DNA of 24,667 nucleotides from an uncultured Clostridia bacterium (GTDB lineage Bacteria; Bacillota; Clostridia; TANB77; CAG-508): positions 1 to 24,667 of the forward strand of contig CALXRJ010000153.1 in NCBI GenBank assembly GCA_944390615.1, given 5' to 3'. Positions 14,608 through 23,228 of the stretch are shown here, piece by piece. Position 1 is the first letter of the stretch, and each line of letters begins with the position of its first letter. Position numbers and translations under genes: made by a program. Below the pieces are notes generated by a model. It made no database searches and had not been told where the DNA came from. It saw only the letters and a list, made by a program, of their open reading frames with translations.

Positions 14608-16584
14608 TTAAATTTCCATCACGATAGGAATAATCATCGGATTCCTCTTCGTCTTCGAGAAAATATACTCCCTCAAATTCTCACGAATCGAATTCTTAAT
14701 CGTCGTCCAATCGCGAATTCCTTGCTCTTCACATCTATGCACTTCATGTCTTACAACCTGTTTAATATCATCCATTACATTTTCAGACTCTCTTACATAA
14801 ACAAATCCTCTTGAAATTACATCAGGTCCTGCAATTACTTCTCCAGAGCCTCCGTTCATGGTTAAAACAACAATAATCAAACCATCTTGTGATAAATGTT
14901 GCCTATCTCTTAAAACAACATTTCCTACATCTCCAATACCAAGACCATCTACCAAAACAAGTCCTGATTGTACTGTTCCTGTATATTCGGCGCCTTTTTT
15001 GTCCATTTCCAATATTTTACCATTTTCTAATTTAAAGATATTTTCTTTTGGAATACCCATCAATTTTGCTGTTTCACTATGAGCAATTAATTGTCTATAT
15101 TCTCCATGAATTGGAATAAAATATTTTGGCTTGGTAAGGGCTAATATTAGTTTTTTTTCTTTTTTACAAGCATGTCCAGAAACATGAACATCTTGCAAAG
15201 CTGAATATACAACTTCTGCTCCTATTTGCATTAAAGAATCAATTACTTTGGAAACACTTTTTTCGTTTCCAGGAATAGGGTTTGCAGAAATGATAACTAA
15301 ATCATTTGGTGTTATTTTAACTTTTTTATGTGTTCCTGATGCCATTCTGGTTAAGGCTGACATGGTTTCTCCTTGACTTCCTGTTGTTATGATTAATAGT
15401 TTATCATCTGTATAATTACTAATCATGTCAATATCTATAAATATATTATCTGGGCAATTAATATAGCCTAATTCTCTTGCTGTTGTTATCATATTGATCA
15501 TACTTCTACCACAAACTGCTATTTTTCTGCCATATTGTACGGCACAATTCACAATTTGTTGTACTCTGTGGACATTGGAGGCAAAAGTTGCAACTACAAT
15601 TCTTTTGGTACAATTGGTAAATAGTTTTTCAAATACTTCTCCAACTGTACTTTCTGACATCGTAAATCCTTTTCTTTCTGAGTTGGTGGAATCTGACATT
15701 AAGGCTAAAACGCCTTTATTTCCAAGTTCTGCTAAACGTCCAAAATCCATTAGTTTGCCATCCATTGGGGTATAGTCTACTTTAAAATCTCCTGTGTGTA
15801 AAACTGTTCCAACTGGTGTATGAATAGCTAACATAACAGAATCTGGAATACTATGTGAACTTTGTATAAATTCTACTTTAAAATATTTTCCTAGTTTTAT
15901 GGTTTCTCCTGGATTTACTTCATTTAATTTGGTAGAAGATGTTAATCTGTGTTCTTCTAGTTTGTTTTTGATTAATCCTAACGTTAATCTTGTTCCATAA
16001 ATAGGTGTATTAACTTGTTTTAAGAAATATGGCACACTTCCTATATGGTCTTCGTGTCCATGGGTAATTACCATTCCTTTTAATTTTTCTTGATTTTTTA
16101 CGACATAGGTTATATCTGGTATAACTAAATCAACGCCTAGCATATCGTCTTCTGGAAAAGATAAACCACAGTCAACTACAATCATTTCTTCATCATATTG
16201 GAATACTGTTATATTTTTTCCAATTTCATGTAATCCTCCTAATGGAATGATTTTTAATCTTGGCTTTTTAAATCCTACTTTTTCTGTAACTTTTCTAAGC
16301 CCTCTGTCTTTTGAAATTGCTCTTAATGATGATTCTTTTTTTACTACTAATGATTTACTTTCTTCTTTTGAATTTTCATTTTTTGAATTTGTTTTTCTCT
16401 CTCTTTTTCTCGTAACTTTGTTTTCTTTTTTTGTTTTTTCTTCTTTTGGTTCATTTGTTTTTGTTTCTTCGTTTAAATCTTCATGTTCACTATTTCTCTT
16501 ATTGTTATAATTTCTCCTTGCCCCTCTTCTTTTGGCACTCCTTATTTTGCCTTCTTCAAAATTTTCTTCTCTTTTTTCTATCAT
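14608..16584 (-). CDS. rnj: Ribonuclease J with a long charged N-terminal extension
   Basis: RNase J is a beta-CASP metallo-beta-lactamase with endonuclease and 5'-to-3' exonuclease activity in mRNA turnover and rRNA maturation. The core begins near residue 108 (RLKIIPLGGLHEIGKN). The metal motif HGHEDH lies near residues 175-180, followed by SHSIPDSV, HTGDFKVD, DSTNSERKG, HVSGHA and HGEYRQL. Canonical RNase J has about 555 residues; this one has 658 because of about 105 Lys/Arg/Glu-rich, probably disordered residues at the N-terminus. The ATG start is supported by AAAGGAG, so the extension seems genuine. Its promoter is at 16725-16753. The leader is about 130 bases and contains a hairpin. 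There is no in-frame CGG. Confidence 0.95.
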   Translation of the reverse strand: MIEKREENFEEGKIRSAKRRGARRNYNNKRNSEHEDLNEETKTNEPKEEKTKKENKVTRKRERKTNSKNENSKEESKSLVVKKESSLRAISKDRGLRKVTEKVGFKKPRLKIIPLGGLHEIGKNITVFQYDEEMIVVDCGLSFPEDDMLGVDLVIPDITYVVKNQEKLKGMVITHGHEDHIGSVPYFLKQVNTPIYGTRLTLGLIKNKLEEHRLTSSTKLNEVNPGETIKLGKYFKVEFIQSSHSIPDSVMLAIHTPVGTVLHTGDFKVDYTPMDGKLMDFGRLAELGNKGVLALMSDSTNSERKGFTMSESTVGEVFEKLFTNCTKRIVVATFASNVHRVQQIVNCAVQYGRKIAVCGRSMINMITTARELGYINCPDNIFIDIDMISNYTDDKLLIITTGSQGETMSALTRMASGTHKKVKITPNDLVIISANPIPGNEKSVSKVIDSLMQIGAEVVYSALQDVHVSGHACKKEKKLILALTKPKYFIPIHGEYRQLIAHSETAKLMGIPKENIFKLENGKILEMDKKGAEYTGTVQSGLVLVDGLGIGDVGNVVLRDRQHLSQDGLIIVVLTMNGGSGEVIAGPDVISRGFVYVRESENVMDDIKQVVRHEVHRCEEQGIRDWTTIKNSIRENLREYIFSKTKRNPMIIPIVMEI

Positions 16585-16632
16585 AAAATCTTCTCCTTTA
16601 ATTTATTTAAAATCTCAACCATAGAAATATAG

Positions 16633-16660
16633 GACCTTTAAATTGACTTTTTAAAAGGTC
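16633..16660 (-). promoter_or_regulatory. Hairpin in the RNase J mRNA leader
   Basis: gaccttt (16633-16639) pairs with aaaggtc (16654-16660), about 50 bases before the start codon within the predicted 5' leader. It could be a site for autoregulation or 5'-end protection; that is inference. Confidence 0.35.
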
Positions 16661-16724
16661 TTAAAATTATTTCATTTTCTCTCATTTTCTTTTTTGGTTT
16701 CAAATCTCTTTATTTATGCCTATT

Positions 16725-16753
16725 ATTATATCATTATTTAAACTTAAAGTCAA
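16725..16753 (-). promoter_or_regulatory. Consensus-like sigma-A promoter for RNase J
   Basis: On the minus strand TTGACT (16753-16748) and a perfect TATAAT (16730-16725) are exactly 17 bases apart. Transcription would start near 16718, giving a leader of about 134 bases. The rest of the 318-base gap (16585-16902) holds only this promoter, the leader hairpin and the uvrA terminator. Confidence 0.85.
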
Positions 16754-16864
16754 ATAATTCATCTTCTATTTTTTATTTTCAAAAAATTTCTACGCTTCAT
16801 TTTTGTTATCTTTTTAATAGTTTTTCCAATTTTTATAAAATTATAATATATTCTTTTCTTACCT

Positions 16865-16900
16865 AAATTATCCCTGTAATTTATCTTACAGGGATAATTT
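16865..16900 (-). terminator. uvrA terminator
   Basis: A 15-bp perfect stem (16865-16879 with 16886-16900) around a 6-base loop, beginning 2 bases after the uvrA stop codon. The core is TTATCCCTGTAA and its complement. The T tract on the minus strand is short. Confidence 0.75.
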
Positions 16901-16902
16901 TA

Positions 16903-19779
16903 TTACATGGACAAGTATTTTTTTAAAAACTGCCCGGTATAACTTCTCTCATTTTTACAAATCTGTTCCGGTGTTCCAACAGCAACCACTTCTCCTCCAC
17001 CTTCGCCACCTTCTGGACCTAGGTCAATAATATGATCACAGGTCTTAATTAAATCTAAATTATGCTCAATTACAATGGCAGTATTTCCAGTATCTACTAG
17101 TCTTTGTAAGATATTGACTAATCTGTGAACATCTGCAATATGTAGTCCTGTTGTTGGTTCATCTAAAATATATAGTGTTTTTCCTGTTGCCCTTTTTGAA
17201 AGTTCAGTTGCTAGTTTTACACGTTGTGCTTCTCCTCCTGATAAGGTGGTGGAACTTTGTCCTAGTTTAATATAACCTAAACCGACATCATAAAGTGTTT
17301 GTATTTTGTTTTTGATTTTAGGAATTTTATCAAAAAATTCTAGTGCCTCTTCCACTGTCATATCTAATACATCTGCTATGTTTTTTCCTTTAAATTTGAT
17401 TTCTAATGTTTCATGATTATATCTTTTTCCTTTACATACCTCACAAGGTACATAAACATCTGGTAAAAAGTGCATTTCTATTTTATGTACGCCATCTCCT
17501 TGGCAACTTTCACATCTTCCGCCTGGCACATTGAAACTAAATCTGCCTTTTCCATAGCCTCTTATTTTTGCTTCATTGGTTTCGGCAAAAATGTTTCGAA
17601 TTTCATCAAATACACCTGTATAGGTTGCTGGATTGCTTCTTGGTGTTCTTCCAATTGGAGATTGGTCTATGTTTATGATTTTATCGATATTTTCAATTCC
17701 TTTAACTTCTTTACATTTCCCTGGTTTTTCATTGGACTTGTTTATTTTTTGTGCAATGGTTTTATATAAAATTTCATTGATTAAAGTTGATTTTCCAGAA
17801 CCAGAAACACCTGTTATACAAGTAAATACTCCTAATGGAAATTTGACATCAATATTTTTTAGGTTGTGCTCTACAGCTCCTTTTACTTCTATGCATTTTC
17901 CTTTGGTAGGTTTTCTACGTTTTTTTGGTACTTCTATTTTCTTTCTTCCACTCAAATATTGACCAGTAATTGAGTTTTCTACTTGTTTGATTTCTTCTGC
18001 TGTTCCCTGGGCCATAATATTTCCGCCATGTACACCTGCTCCTGGTCCAATATCGATAATTTCATCTGCTGCATACATGGTGTCTTCATCATGTTCTACA
18101 ACAATTAAGGTATTGCCTAAATCTCTTAATTTTTTTAATGTTGCTAACAATTTGTCATTATCTCTTTGATGTAAACCAATACTTGGTTCATCTAAAATAT
18201 ATAAAACACCTGTTAAACCAGAACCTATTTGTGTAGCAAGCCTTATTCTTTGAGATTCTCCACCTGATAAGGTTCCACTGCTTCTGGATAGAGTTAAATA
18301 TTCTAGCCCGACATCAATTAAAAATTGAAGTCTTTTATCAATTTCTTTTAGAATTAGTTCTGCTATCATTTTATCTTTTTCAGATAATTCTAAATTTCTT
18401 AAATATTCTTGTATTTGGTTAATGGCCATAGCAGTTAATTCATTGATGTTTTTATCTCCTACTTTGATGGATAATACTTCTTTTTTTAGTCTTGCTCCTT
18501 TACAGGTAGGACATTCTGAGTTACTCATATACATTTCGTAGAAGTCTCTCATTCCTTGGGATTTTGTTTCACTGTGTCTTCTTTCTAATGTCGGAATGAC
18601 TCCTTCAAAAGGTGCTGTGAATTTTCTAACTCCATATGCTGATTCATATTCAAAGTCAATTGGCTCATCTGTTCCATATAGTATTTTTTCTAAAAATTCT
18701 CTTGGTAGTTTTTTGATTGGTTTGGTAATATCTACTTTATAATGTCTTCCTATTGCTTCAAAATACATTTTGGCCATGGTTTCGCCTTTTTTCATGCTAC
18801 TAGCACCAAACGCTTTTACCCCATCATATAAGGTTTTGTCTTTGTCTGGTATGATTAAGTCCTCATCTATTTTCATAAGATAACCAATTCCCAAACAGTC
18901 TGGACAAGCTCCAAAAGGTGCATTAAAAGAAAACATTCTAGGTGTTAACTCTAGGAAGCTAAAACCACAATCTGGACATGCATAGTTACAACTAAATAAG
19001 ATTTCTACACTTCCATCTTGCTTTTTTCTTCCACCAAAATTACTTAAATCTAGTCCTTCTTTTGGCATAACAGATATGACTACTAGATTTTCAGCATTTT
19101 TTAAGGCTGTTTCTACTGATTCGGTTAATCGACTTCTAATATCTTCTCTTACAACTAGTCTATCTACTACTAGTTCGATCTGATGTTTTTTGTTTTTGTC
19201 GATGTTGATTTCGTCTGATAAGTCATAAATTTCATCATCGATTTTTACTCTGACAAATCCTTCTTTTCGAAAGTTATCTAGCTCTTTTTTATATTCTCCT
19301 TTTCGTCCTCGAACAACTGGTGCTAACACTTGTATTCTGGTACCTTCTGGAAGGGTTAGAACTTTGTCAATAATCTGGTCTATGGATTGTTTTTCTATTT
19401 TTTTGCCACAGTTTGGACAATATGGTACGCCTATTCTAGCATATAATAAACGAATATAGTCATAAATCTCGGTCACTGTCCCTACTGTTGAACGTGGGTT
19501 TTTGGAAGTTGTTTTTTGGTCGATTGAAATAGCAGGTGAAAGGCCATCTATTCTTTCTACATCTGGTTTTTCCATAATACCTAAGAATTGTCTGGCATAA
19601 GAAGATAGGCTTTCTACATATCTTCTTTGCCCTTCTGCATATAAGGTATCAAATGCTAGGGATGACTTTCCAGAACCAGAAAGACCTGTTACTACCACTA
19701 GTTTGTCTCTTGGGATTTCTAAACTTATATTTTTTAAATTATGTACTTTTGCTCCTTTGATTATTATTTTATCATTCAT
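16903..19779 (-). CDS. uvrA: Excinuclease ABC subunit A
   Basis: UvrA is the damage-recognition ATPase of nucleotide excision repair and works as a dimer that loads UvrB. The 958-residue length is typical. The first ABC module has GLSGSGKSSLAFDT (about 33-46), a CPNCGKK zinc site and the UvrB-binding region; the second has GVSGSGKSTLIN. Both signature/Walker B pairs are present: LSGGESQRIRLA with LDEPSIGLH, and LSGGEAQRVKLA with LDEPTTGLH. The C-terminal zinc finger CESCQGDG...CEVCKGKR is intact. AAGGGG precedes the ATG, and it has its own promoter and terminator. No uvrB or uvrC is in the window. All six CGG triplets I found on its coding strand are out of frame. Confidence 0.98.
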   Translation of the reverse strand: MNDKIIIKGAKVHNLKNISLEIPRDKLVVVTGLSGSGKSSLAFDTLYAEGQRRYVESLSSYARQFLGIMEKPDVERIDGLSPAISIDQKTTSKNPRSTVGTVTEIYDYIRLLYARIGVPYCPNCGKKIEKQSIDQIIDKVLTLPEGTRIQVLAPVVRGRKGEYKKELDNFRKEGFVRVKIDDEIYDLSDEINIDKNKKHQIELVVDRLVVREDIRSRLTESVETALKNAENLVVISVMPKEGLDLSNFGGRKKQDGSVEILFSCNYACPDCGFSFLELTPRMFSFNAPFGACPDCLGIGYLMKIDEDLIIPDKDKTLYDGVKAFGASSMKKGETMAKMYFEAIGRHYKVDITKPIKKLPREFLEKILYGTDEPIDFEYESAYGVRKFTAPFEGVIPTLERRHSETKSQGMRDFYEMYMSNSECPTCKGARLKKEVLSIKVGDKNINELTAMAINQIQEYLRNLELSEKDKMIAELILKEIDKRLQFLIDVGLEYLTLSRSSGTLSGGESQRIRLATQIGSGLTGVLYILDEPSIGLHQRDNDKLLATLKKLRDLGNTLIVVEHDEDTMYAADEIIDIGPGAGVHGGNIMAQGTAEEIKQVENSITGQYLSGRKKIEVPKKRRKPTKGKCIEVKGAVEHNLKNIDVKFPLGVFTCITGVSGSGKSTLINEILYKTIAQKINKSNEKPGKCKEVKGIENIDKIINIDQSPIGRTPRSNPATYTGVFDEIRNIFAETNEAKIRGYGKGRFSFNVPGGRCESCQGDGVHKIEMHFLPDVYVPCEVCKGKRYNHETLEIKFKGKNIADVLDMTVEEALEFFDKIPKIKNKIQTLYDVGLGYIKLGQSSTTLSGGEAQRVKLATELSKRATGKTLYILDEPTTGLHIADVHRLVNILQRLVDTGNTAIVIEHNLDLIKTCDHIIDLGPEGGEGGGEVVAVGTPEQICKNERSYTGQFLKKYLSM

Positions 19780-19817
19780 TGTTTTTGCCCCTTATTTTTA
19801 TTTTTTAACCGAACATT

Positions 19818-19846
19818 ATTTTACCACAGAAATTTAAAAATAGCAA
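19818..19846 (-). promoter_or_regulatory. Promoter for uvrA
   Basis: On the minus strand TTGCTA (19846-19841) and an extended TGG-TAAAAT (-10 at 19823-19818) are 17 bases apart, about 40 bases from the start codon. No SOS (LexA/DinR) operator was recognised near it. Confidence 0.65.
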
Positions 19847-19851
19847 TGGGA

Positions 19852-19884
19852 AACCCAAAATTCTTATTATAAGAATTTTGGGTT
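19852..19884 (-). terminator. Terminator after the HAD phosphatase gene
   Basis: A 14-bp stem (19852-19865 with 19871-19884, AACCCAAAATTCTT core) with a 5-base loop begins 12 bases after the TAA of the HAD gene. It overlaps the region just upstream of the uvrA promoter. Confidence 0.75.
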
Positions 19885-19896
19885 GTTACAATTCAT

Positions 19897-20769
19897 TTAA
19901 TCTACAAATCTTTCAATTGCTTTAGCAACACCTTCATGATTATTGTCCTCTGTTATAAAATCTGCAACTTCTGTAACAGAAGGGCTACTTCCTTTCATGG
20001 TTACTCCTAGTCCCGCTTCTTGTATCATTTTTTTGTCATTCATATTATCCCCAATAGTCATGACTTCTTCTTTTTGAATACCAAGTTTGTTCATTAAAAA
20101 TTGTATGGCATTCCATTTATCCACATTTTTCATAGAAATTTCGGTATAGTAATATTCAATTGGAATATCTACGGTTCCTTGTTTTATTACTTTTCTGGAC
20201 ATATGAGATACATCTAAAACATCTAAATCACTCAAATCTGAAAATTTTTTTACAATAGAATTAAAAACAGATTTGGTACGATCACAGATAAAAATTTTCA
20301 TGATTTTTTCATTTTTCATTTCTTCTATATATTTAGGTACATTATCTACTAATGTAATACGAGTCTTTTTTGCTTCTTCTTTTTTTAAGTTTTCTTTATA
20401 ATAATATAGTACATTATATCTTAAGCTATCAGCAATAATGGATTTATTGGTATATACATTATAATAAATACTATTTTGTTCACAGGTTTTTATAATATCA
20501 ATTGCTTTACTTTTTGGTATATATTTTTCATATAAAATTTGGTTGGTTTTTATATCATATACAACAGCTCCGTTTCCTGCTATCATATATTGAGAGCTTC
20601 CAATTTCTTCTGCTATCGATTTAATAGAATCAATACTTCTACCAGAAGCAATTACTACATCTGTTCCTCTTTGTATGGTTTGCTTTACGACTCTTTTTGT
20701 GTTTTCTGTAACCTCTCCATAACTATTTAACATTGTGCCATCTAGGTCAACAGCTATCATTTTATACAT
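19897..20769 (-). CDS. Cof-type HAD-IIB phosphatase
   Basis: This is a 290-residue cytoplasmic hydrolase of the haloacid dehalogenase superfamily, Cof/YidA branch. Motif I is DLDGTML (Asp8 nucleophile, Asp10), motif II is IASGRS (Ser near 42), motif III Lys is in DKWNAIQFLM, and motif IV is GDNMNDKKM, followed by GVTMKGSSP. The cap insert is the alpha/beta type IIB. Such enzymes hydrolyse sugar phosphates, flavin or pyridoxal phosphates; the substrate cannot be told. It is monocistronic, with its own TTGTAA/TATAAT promoter and a terminator. Confidence 0.93.
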   Translation of the reverse strand: MYKMIAVDLDGTMLNSYGEVTENTKRVVKQTIQRGTDVVIASGRSIDSIKSIAEEIGSSQYMIAGNGAVVYDIKTNQILYEKYIPKSKAIDIIKTCEQNSIYYNVYTNKSIIADSLRYNVLYYYKENLKKEEAKKTRITLVDNVPKYIEEMKNEKIMKIFICDRTKSVFNSIVKKFSDLSDLDVLDVSHMSRKVIKQGTVDIPIEYYYTEISMKNVDKWNAIQFLMNKLGIQKEEVMTIGDNMNDKKMIQEAGLGVTMKGSSPSVTEVADFITEDNNHEGVAKAIERFVD

Positions 20770-20811
20770 TTTTCTCTTGTTCCTTTCTTTTTTGACATTT
20801 TTTTATTTTTT

Positions 20812-20840
20812 ATTATATCCTTTTTTTATTTTTTTTACAA
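20812..20840 (-). promoter_or_regulatory. Promoter for the HAD phosphatase gene
   Basis: On the minus strand TTGTAA (20840-20835) and a perfect TATAAT (20817-20812) are 17 bases apart, about 40 bases before the ATG, which is preceded by AAAGGAAC. Confidence 0.75.
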
Positions 20841-20906
20841 TATAAATTTTTGTAATCTTTTTTGCCATTTTTTTCCTATTGCTTAAAAATTTTAAAGTTG
20901 CTGCAG

Positions 20907-20933
20907 AAAGACAGAAGCTTAGCTTCTGCCTTT
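20907..20933 (-). terminator. Terminator of the tRNA-Ser transcript
   Basis: On the minus strand AAAGGCAGAAGC pairs with GCTTCTGTCTTT (one G-U pair) around a 3-base loop, 16 bases after the tRNA CCA end, with a T-rich tail. Confidence 0.75.
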
Positions 20934-20948
20934 TGATTTTTCAACTAA

Positions 20949-21041
20949 TGGCGGAGTGGGTGGGATTCGAACCCACGAGCCCTATTTCTAAGACCACTAC
21001 AGTTCCAGTGTAGCTCGTTATGACCACTTCGATACCACTCC
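20949..21041 (-). tRNA. tRNA-Ser(GGA)
   Basis: The gene is 93 bases long with an encoded CCA. The acceptor stem GGAGTGG pairs with CCACTCC. The anticodon stem CTACA/TGTAG holds the loop CTGGAAC, so the anticodon is GGA (21004-21006), reading UCC and UCU. A long variable arm, typical of tRNA-Ser, and a GTGGG-TTCGAAT-CCCAC T arm follow. It does not read CGG or AGU, so it does not explain the frameshift sites. A possible promoter is TATACA-17-TACAAT further upstream on the minus strand. Confidence 0.96.
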
Positions 21042-21125
21042 ATTTCATTTTATACATACATTTTTCATGTCTGTCATAAATTTTATTGTATCATAAATTT
21101 TTTGTTTTGTATAGACTATTTTTTC

Positions 21126-21159
21126 ATTTTTTTTATTTTTTTATTTTTTTATTTTTTTA
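21126..21159. repeat. Period-8 tandem attttttt repeat
   Basis: Four units of A followed by seven or eight T lie between the tRNA and the SASP gene. This phased T-tract array would be strongly bent DNA. It is low-complexity sequence with no coding potential. Confidence 0.7.
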
Positions 21160-21244
21160 TCATTAATTTTCATAATTTGAAAATAGAACTATTCCATACC
21201 ATTAGTAGTTCTTATTTTTTCATTTAAAATTTCCATTTTTTTTC

Positions 21245-21274
21245 TGTTTATTTTCTCATTTTTTGCACATTCTA
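21245..21274 (+). promoter_or_regulatory. Possible forespore (sigma-G-like) promoter for the SASP gene
   Basis: CATTCTA (21268-21274) fits the CATnnTA -10 pattern of sigma-F/G promoters, and TGTTTA (21245-21250) lies 17 bases upstream as a poor -35. Just after it is a 9-bp hairpin (21280-21301). A vegetative-like TTTACA-16-TATATT nearer the gene is an alternative, so the assignment is uncertain. Confidence 0.3.
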
Positions 21275-21363
21275 AATTTAGAAAAAAGAAATCTTTTTTC
21301 TGTGAAATGAAACTAACTATTTTGATAATTTTACATGAAGATACAGTTTCGTATATTTGTAAT

Positions 21364-21375
21364 GTTAATATTAAC
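21364..21375 (+). promoter_or_regulatory. Perfect 12-base palindrome abutting the SASP ribosome binding site
   Basis: GTTAATATTAAC ends immediately before AGGAGGTG (21376-21383), which lies 8 bases from the SASP ATG. It could be an operator or a small mRNA hairpin near the ribosome site, or chance in AT-rich DNA. Confidence 0.3.
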
Positions 21376-21391
21376 AGGAGGTGAAATTAAA

Positions 21392-21601
21392 ATGGCTAAT
21401 ACAAACAATAGTAACAAAAAATTAGTTCCAGAAGCTATGGATGCTTTAGAAAAATTCAAATATGAAGTAGCTAGTGAAGTTGGAGTAACTTTAAAAGATG
21501 GTTACAATGGTGATATATCTTCTAGAGACGCTGGAAGAATCGGTGGTAACATGGTTAAGAAAATGATTCAACAAGTTGAAAACAACATGGCTAACAAATA
21601 A
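21392..21601 (+). CDS. Alpha/beta-type small acid-soluble spore protein
   Basis: This 69-residue protein coats and protects DNA in dormant spores. The family core is clear: LVPEAMDALEKFKYEVASEVGV, where the germination protease site lies around KYE-VASE, then GYNGDISSRDAGRIGGNMVKKMI. I chose the ATG at 21392 because AGGAGGTG lies 8 bases upstream; an upstream in-frame ATG at 21335 would add a hydrophobic, unrelated 19-residue tail and has no ribosome site. It is the only plus-strand protein gene here, flanked by a possible forespore promoter and a strong terminator. Its presence suggests the organism sporulates or recently did. Confidence 0.96.
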   Translation: MANTNNSNKKLVPEAMDALEKFKYEVASEVGVTLKDGYNGDISSRDAGRIGGNMVKKMIQQVENNMANK

Positions 21602-21738
21602 GTTTTGAATAACCTGTTAGATCTGATTGCTAGAAAAGTTATCATGATACGATGTGTTTTCTAGTCCATTTGAGGCAGAAGTATTATTCTTGGTTTTATC
21701 GGTCTATTTTGAGTGGTTTGTCCAAAAAGTAGATACAT

Positions 21739-21766
21739 AAAGGCAGGAGTTGTGCTCCTGCCTTTT
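21739..21766. terminator. Bidirectional terminator between SASP and popT genes
   Basis: A perfect 11-bp stem AAAGGCAGGAG/CTCCTGCCTTT with a TTGTG loop and T/A tails on both sides. It ends the SASP transcript on the plus strand and the convergent DUF368 gene on the minus strand. The 137 bases before it contain only a CTAGAAAA/TTTTCTAG hairpin (21630-21664). Confidence 0.9.
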
Positions 21767-21794
21767 ATAATAAATAATTATCTATTTTGCCCTC

Positions 21795-22649
21795 TTAGCC
21801 TTCTATTTTATTAGCTTTTTTGAATTTTTGTATCATTTCTTTTATTTTAGCAATATTTTCTTTAATATCGCCTAAGAAATAAGAAACCACAAATCCAAGT
21901 ATTAATATGATAATAGCAATTACTGAATTGGCATTTAACCCTAATCTACAACTATCATTTAAAACATTTGGTATAATGGATAAAAATAATCCAAATATAA
22001 TAGAAAATGTCATCGTATAATGTTTGGTAATTAATTTATTGATGCAAAAAGATATCACTAAAGCTCCTACAGCAAGTCCAATTCCAGCAGGTATTAAAAC
22101 GGAGAAGTTTAAATTAGCTATAGAACTGACATATAATTCATATAGGCCTAGGGATGATAATATAACTGCACTATCTACACCTGGTACTATAGATGACCCT
22201 GCTACTGCAACCCCTAATAAGATTGATTGGAATAAGTTTGGATCTGTAATCGTTGGGAATAAGTCTTTATTAAAATAAAACAAACCAAGTCCTGCAAGAG
22301 CTGCTAATACTACTGGAATGTAATATTTTTTATGAAACCCTTCTTTTTTTACTTCTTTGTAAAAAAGTGGTATAGTTCCTAAAACTAAACCAAGAAAAGC
22401 AAATCTTGTATACATTTCAAAGTTTTCTAATAAGTAATCTACTATTTTACTAAATATTATGACTCCTACGCCAAATCCTAAAAATAATGGGACTAAAAAT
22501 TTCACATTATTTTTAAAGTCTTTAAATATGGTTCCTATTGCTGTAATTGTTTTTTGGTATAATCCTAAAATAACTAATAATACACTTCCACTTAACCCTG
22601 GTGCAATTCCTCCTATTCCAACGATGATTCCTTTTAAAAAGTTTTTCAC
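21795..22649 (-). CDS. popT: DUF368 polyprenyl-phosphate transporter (PopT family)
   Basis: The 284-residue protein is a multi-span membrane protein of the DUF368 family, reported to flip undecaprenyl phosphate back across the membrane for reuse in wall synthesis. Family features are the N-terminal GIIVGIGGIAPGLSGSVLLV and the repeat-related VAVAGSSIVPGVDSAVILSSLG, which suggest an internal inverted duplication, with a basic cytoplasmic tail. The start is GTG at 22649, with AAGGAGG 8 bases upstream. It lies 59 bases after rnhA on the same strand and may be cotranscribed. With uppP at the other end of the window it serves the same lipid-carrier cycle. Confidence 0.92.
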   Translation of the reverse strand: MKNFLKGIIVGIGGIAPGLSGSVLLVILGLYQKTITAIGTIFKDFKNNVKFLVPLFLGFGVGVIIFSKIVDYLLENFEMYTRFAFLGLVLGTIPLFYKEVKKEGFHKKYYIPVVLAALAGLGLFYFNKDLFPTITDPNLFQSILLGVAVAGSSIVPGVDSAVILSSLGLYELYVSSIANLNFSVLIPAGIGLAVGALVISFCINKLITKHYTMTFSIIFGLFLSIIPNVLNDSCRLGLNANSVIAIIILILGFVVSYFLGDIKENIAKIKEMIQKFKKANKIEG

Positions 22650-22708
22650 TGTAATTCCTCCTTGTTTTTTATCTAATAATTTTTACCTTACTTTATGAGT
22701 GGTTGTTC

Positions 22709-23146
22709 TTATTCTCCAATTGGTATTGCCTTTCTAGCTAACTCATCACATCTATTATTGAAAGTAACATCACTATGACCTTTTACTTTATGAAAACTTA
22801 CTTTATGCTTTTTTGTTAAATCATATAGTTCTTTCCATAGTTCTTGATTTTTAACTGCTTCTCCTGTTGCTGTTTTCCAACCTTTTCTCATCCAATTATA
22901 AATCCAGCCCTGGTTAAAACTATTGACACAATAGCTACTGTCACTATATAAGTCTACTTCACATTCTTGTTTTAAAGCTTTTAACCCTTCTATAATGGCT
23001 GTTAGCTCCATGATATTATTGGTAGTATTTTTGCTGCCACCAGAAATTTCTTTTTTTAAATCTCCCGAAATTAAGATGGCAGCCCAACCACCAGGTCCTG
23101 GATTGCCTGAACAAGCACCGTCTGTATAAATTGTAACTTTTTGCAT
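22709..23146 (-). CDS. rnhA: Ribonuclease HI
   Basis: RNase HI cuts the RNA strand of RNA-DNA hybrids, such as R-loops and Okazaki primers. The 145 residues cover the whole fold. Catalytic residues are visible: Asp9 in TDGACSGNPG, Glu47 in MELTA, Asp69 in SDSSY, His124 in KVKGHSDV and Asp134 in NRCDELAR. The basic handle (NWMRKGWKTATGEAVKN) is present, as in E. coli RnhA. The ATG start is preceded by AAGGAGC. CGG triplets at TCG-GGA and GAC-GGT are out of frame. Confidence 0.97.
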   Translation of the reverse strand: MQKVTIYTDGACSGNPGPGGWAAILISGDLKKEISGGSKNTTNNIMELTAIIEGLKALKQECEVDLYSDSSYCVNSFNQGWIYNWMRKGWKTATGEAVKNQELWKELYDLTKKHKVSFHKVKGHSDVTFNNRCDELARKAIPIGE

Positions 23147-23228
23147 TTTTTAGCTCCTTTATTTTTTAAGTACTATTTCATTAAACATCTAGTTTATTTT
23201 TTGTCCTTGTTGCAAATTACCCCTTTCC

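Noticed and set aside
20949..21041. tRNA-Ser as a suppressor or frameshifting tRNA
   Set aside because: It has a normal 7-base anticodon loop with anticodon GGA and a standard long variable arm; it cannot read CGG or CGGN.
21126..21159. CRISPR or other spacer-type array
   Set aside because: The only tandem repeat is a low-complexity T-tract with an 8-base period and no spacers.
21335..21391. Upstream ATG for the SASP gene
   Set aside because: The added 19 residues are unlike the family, and the AGGAGG site lies directly before the second ATG at 21392.
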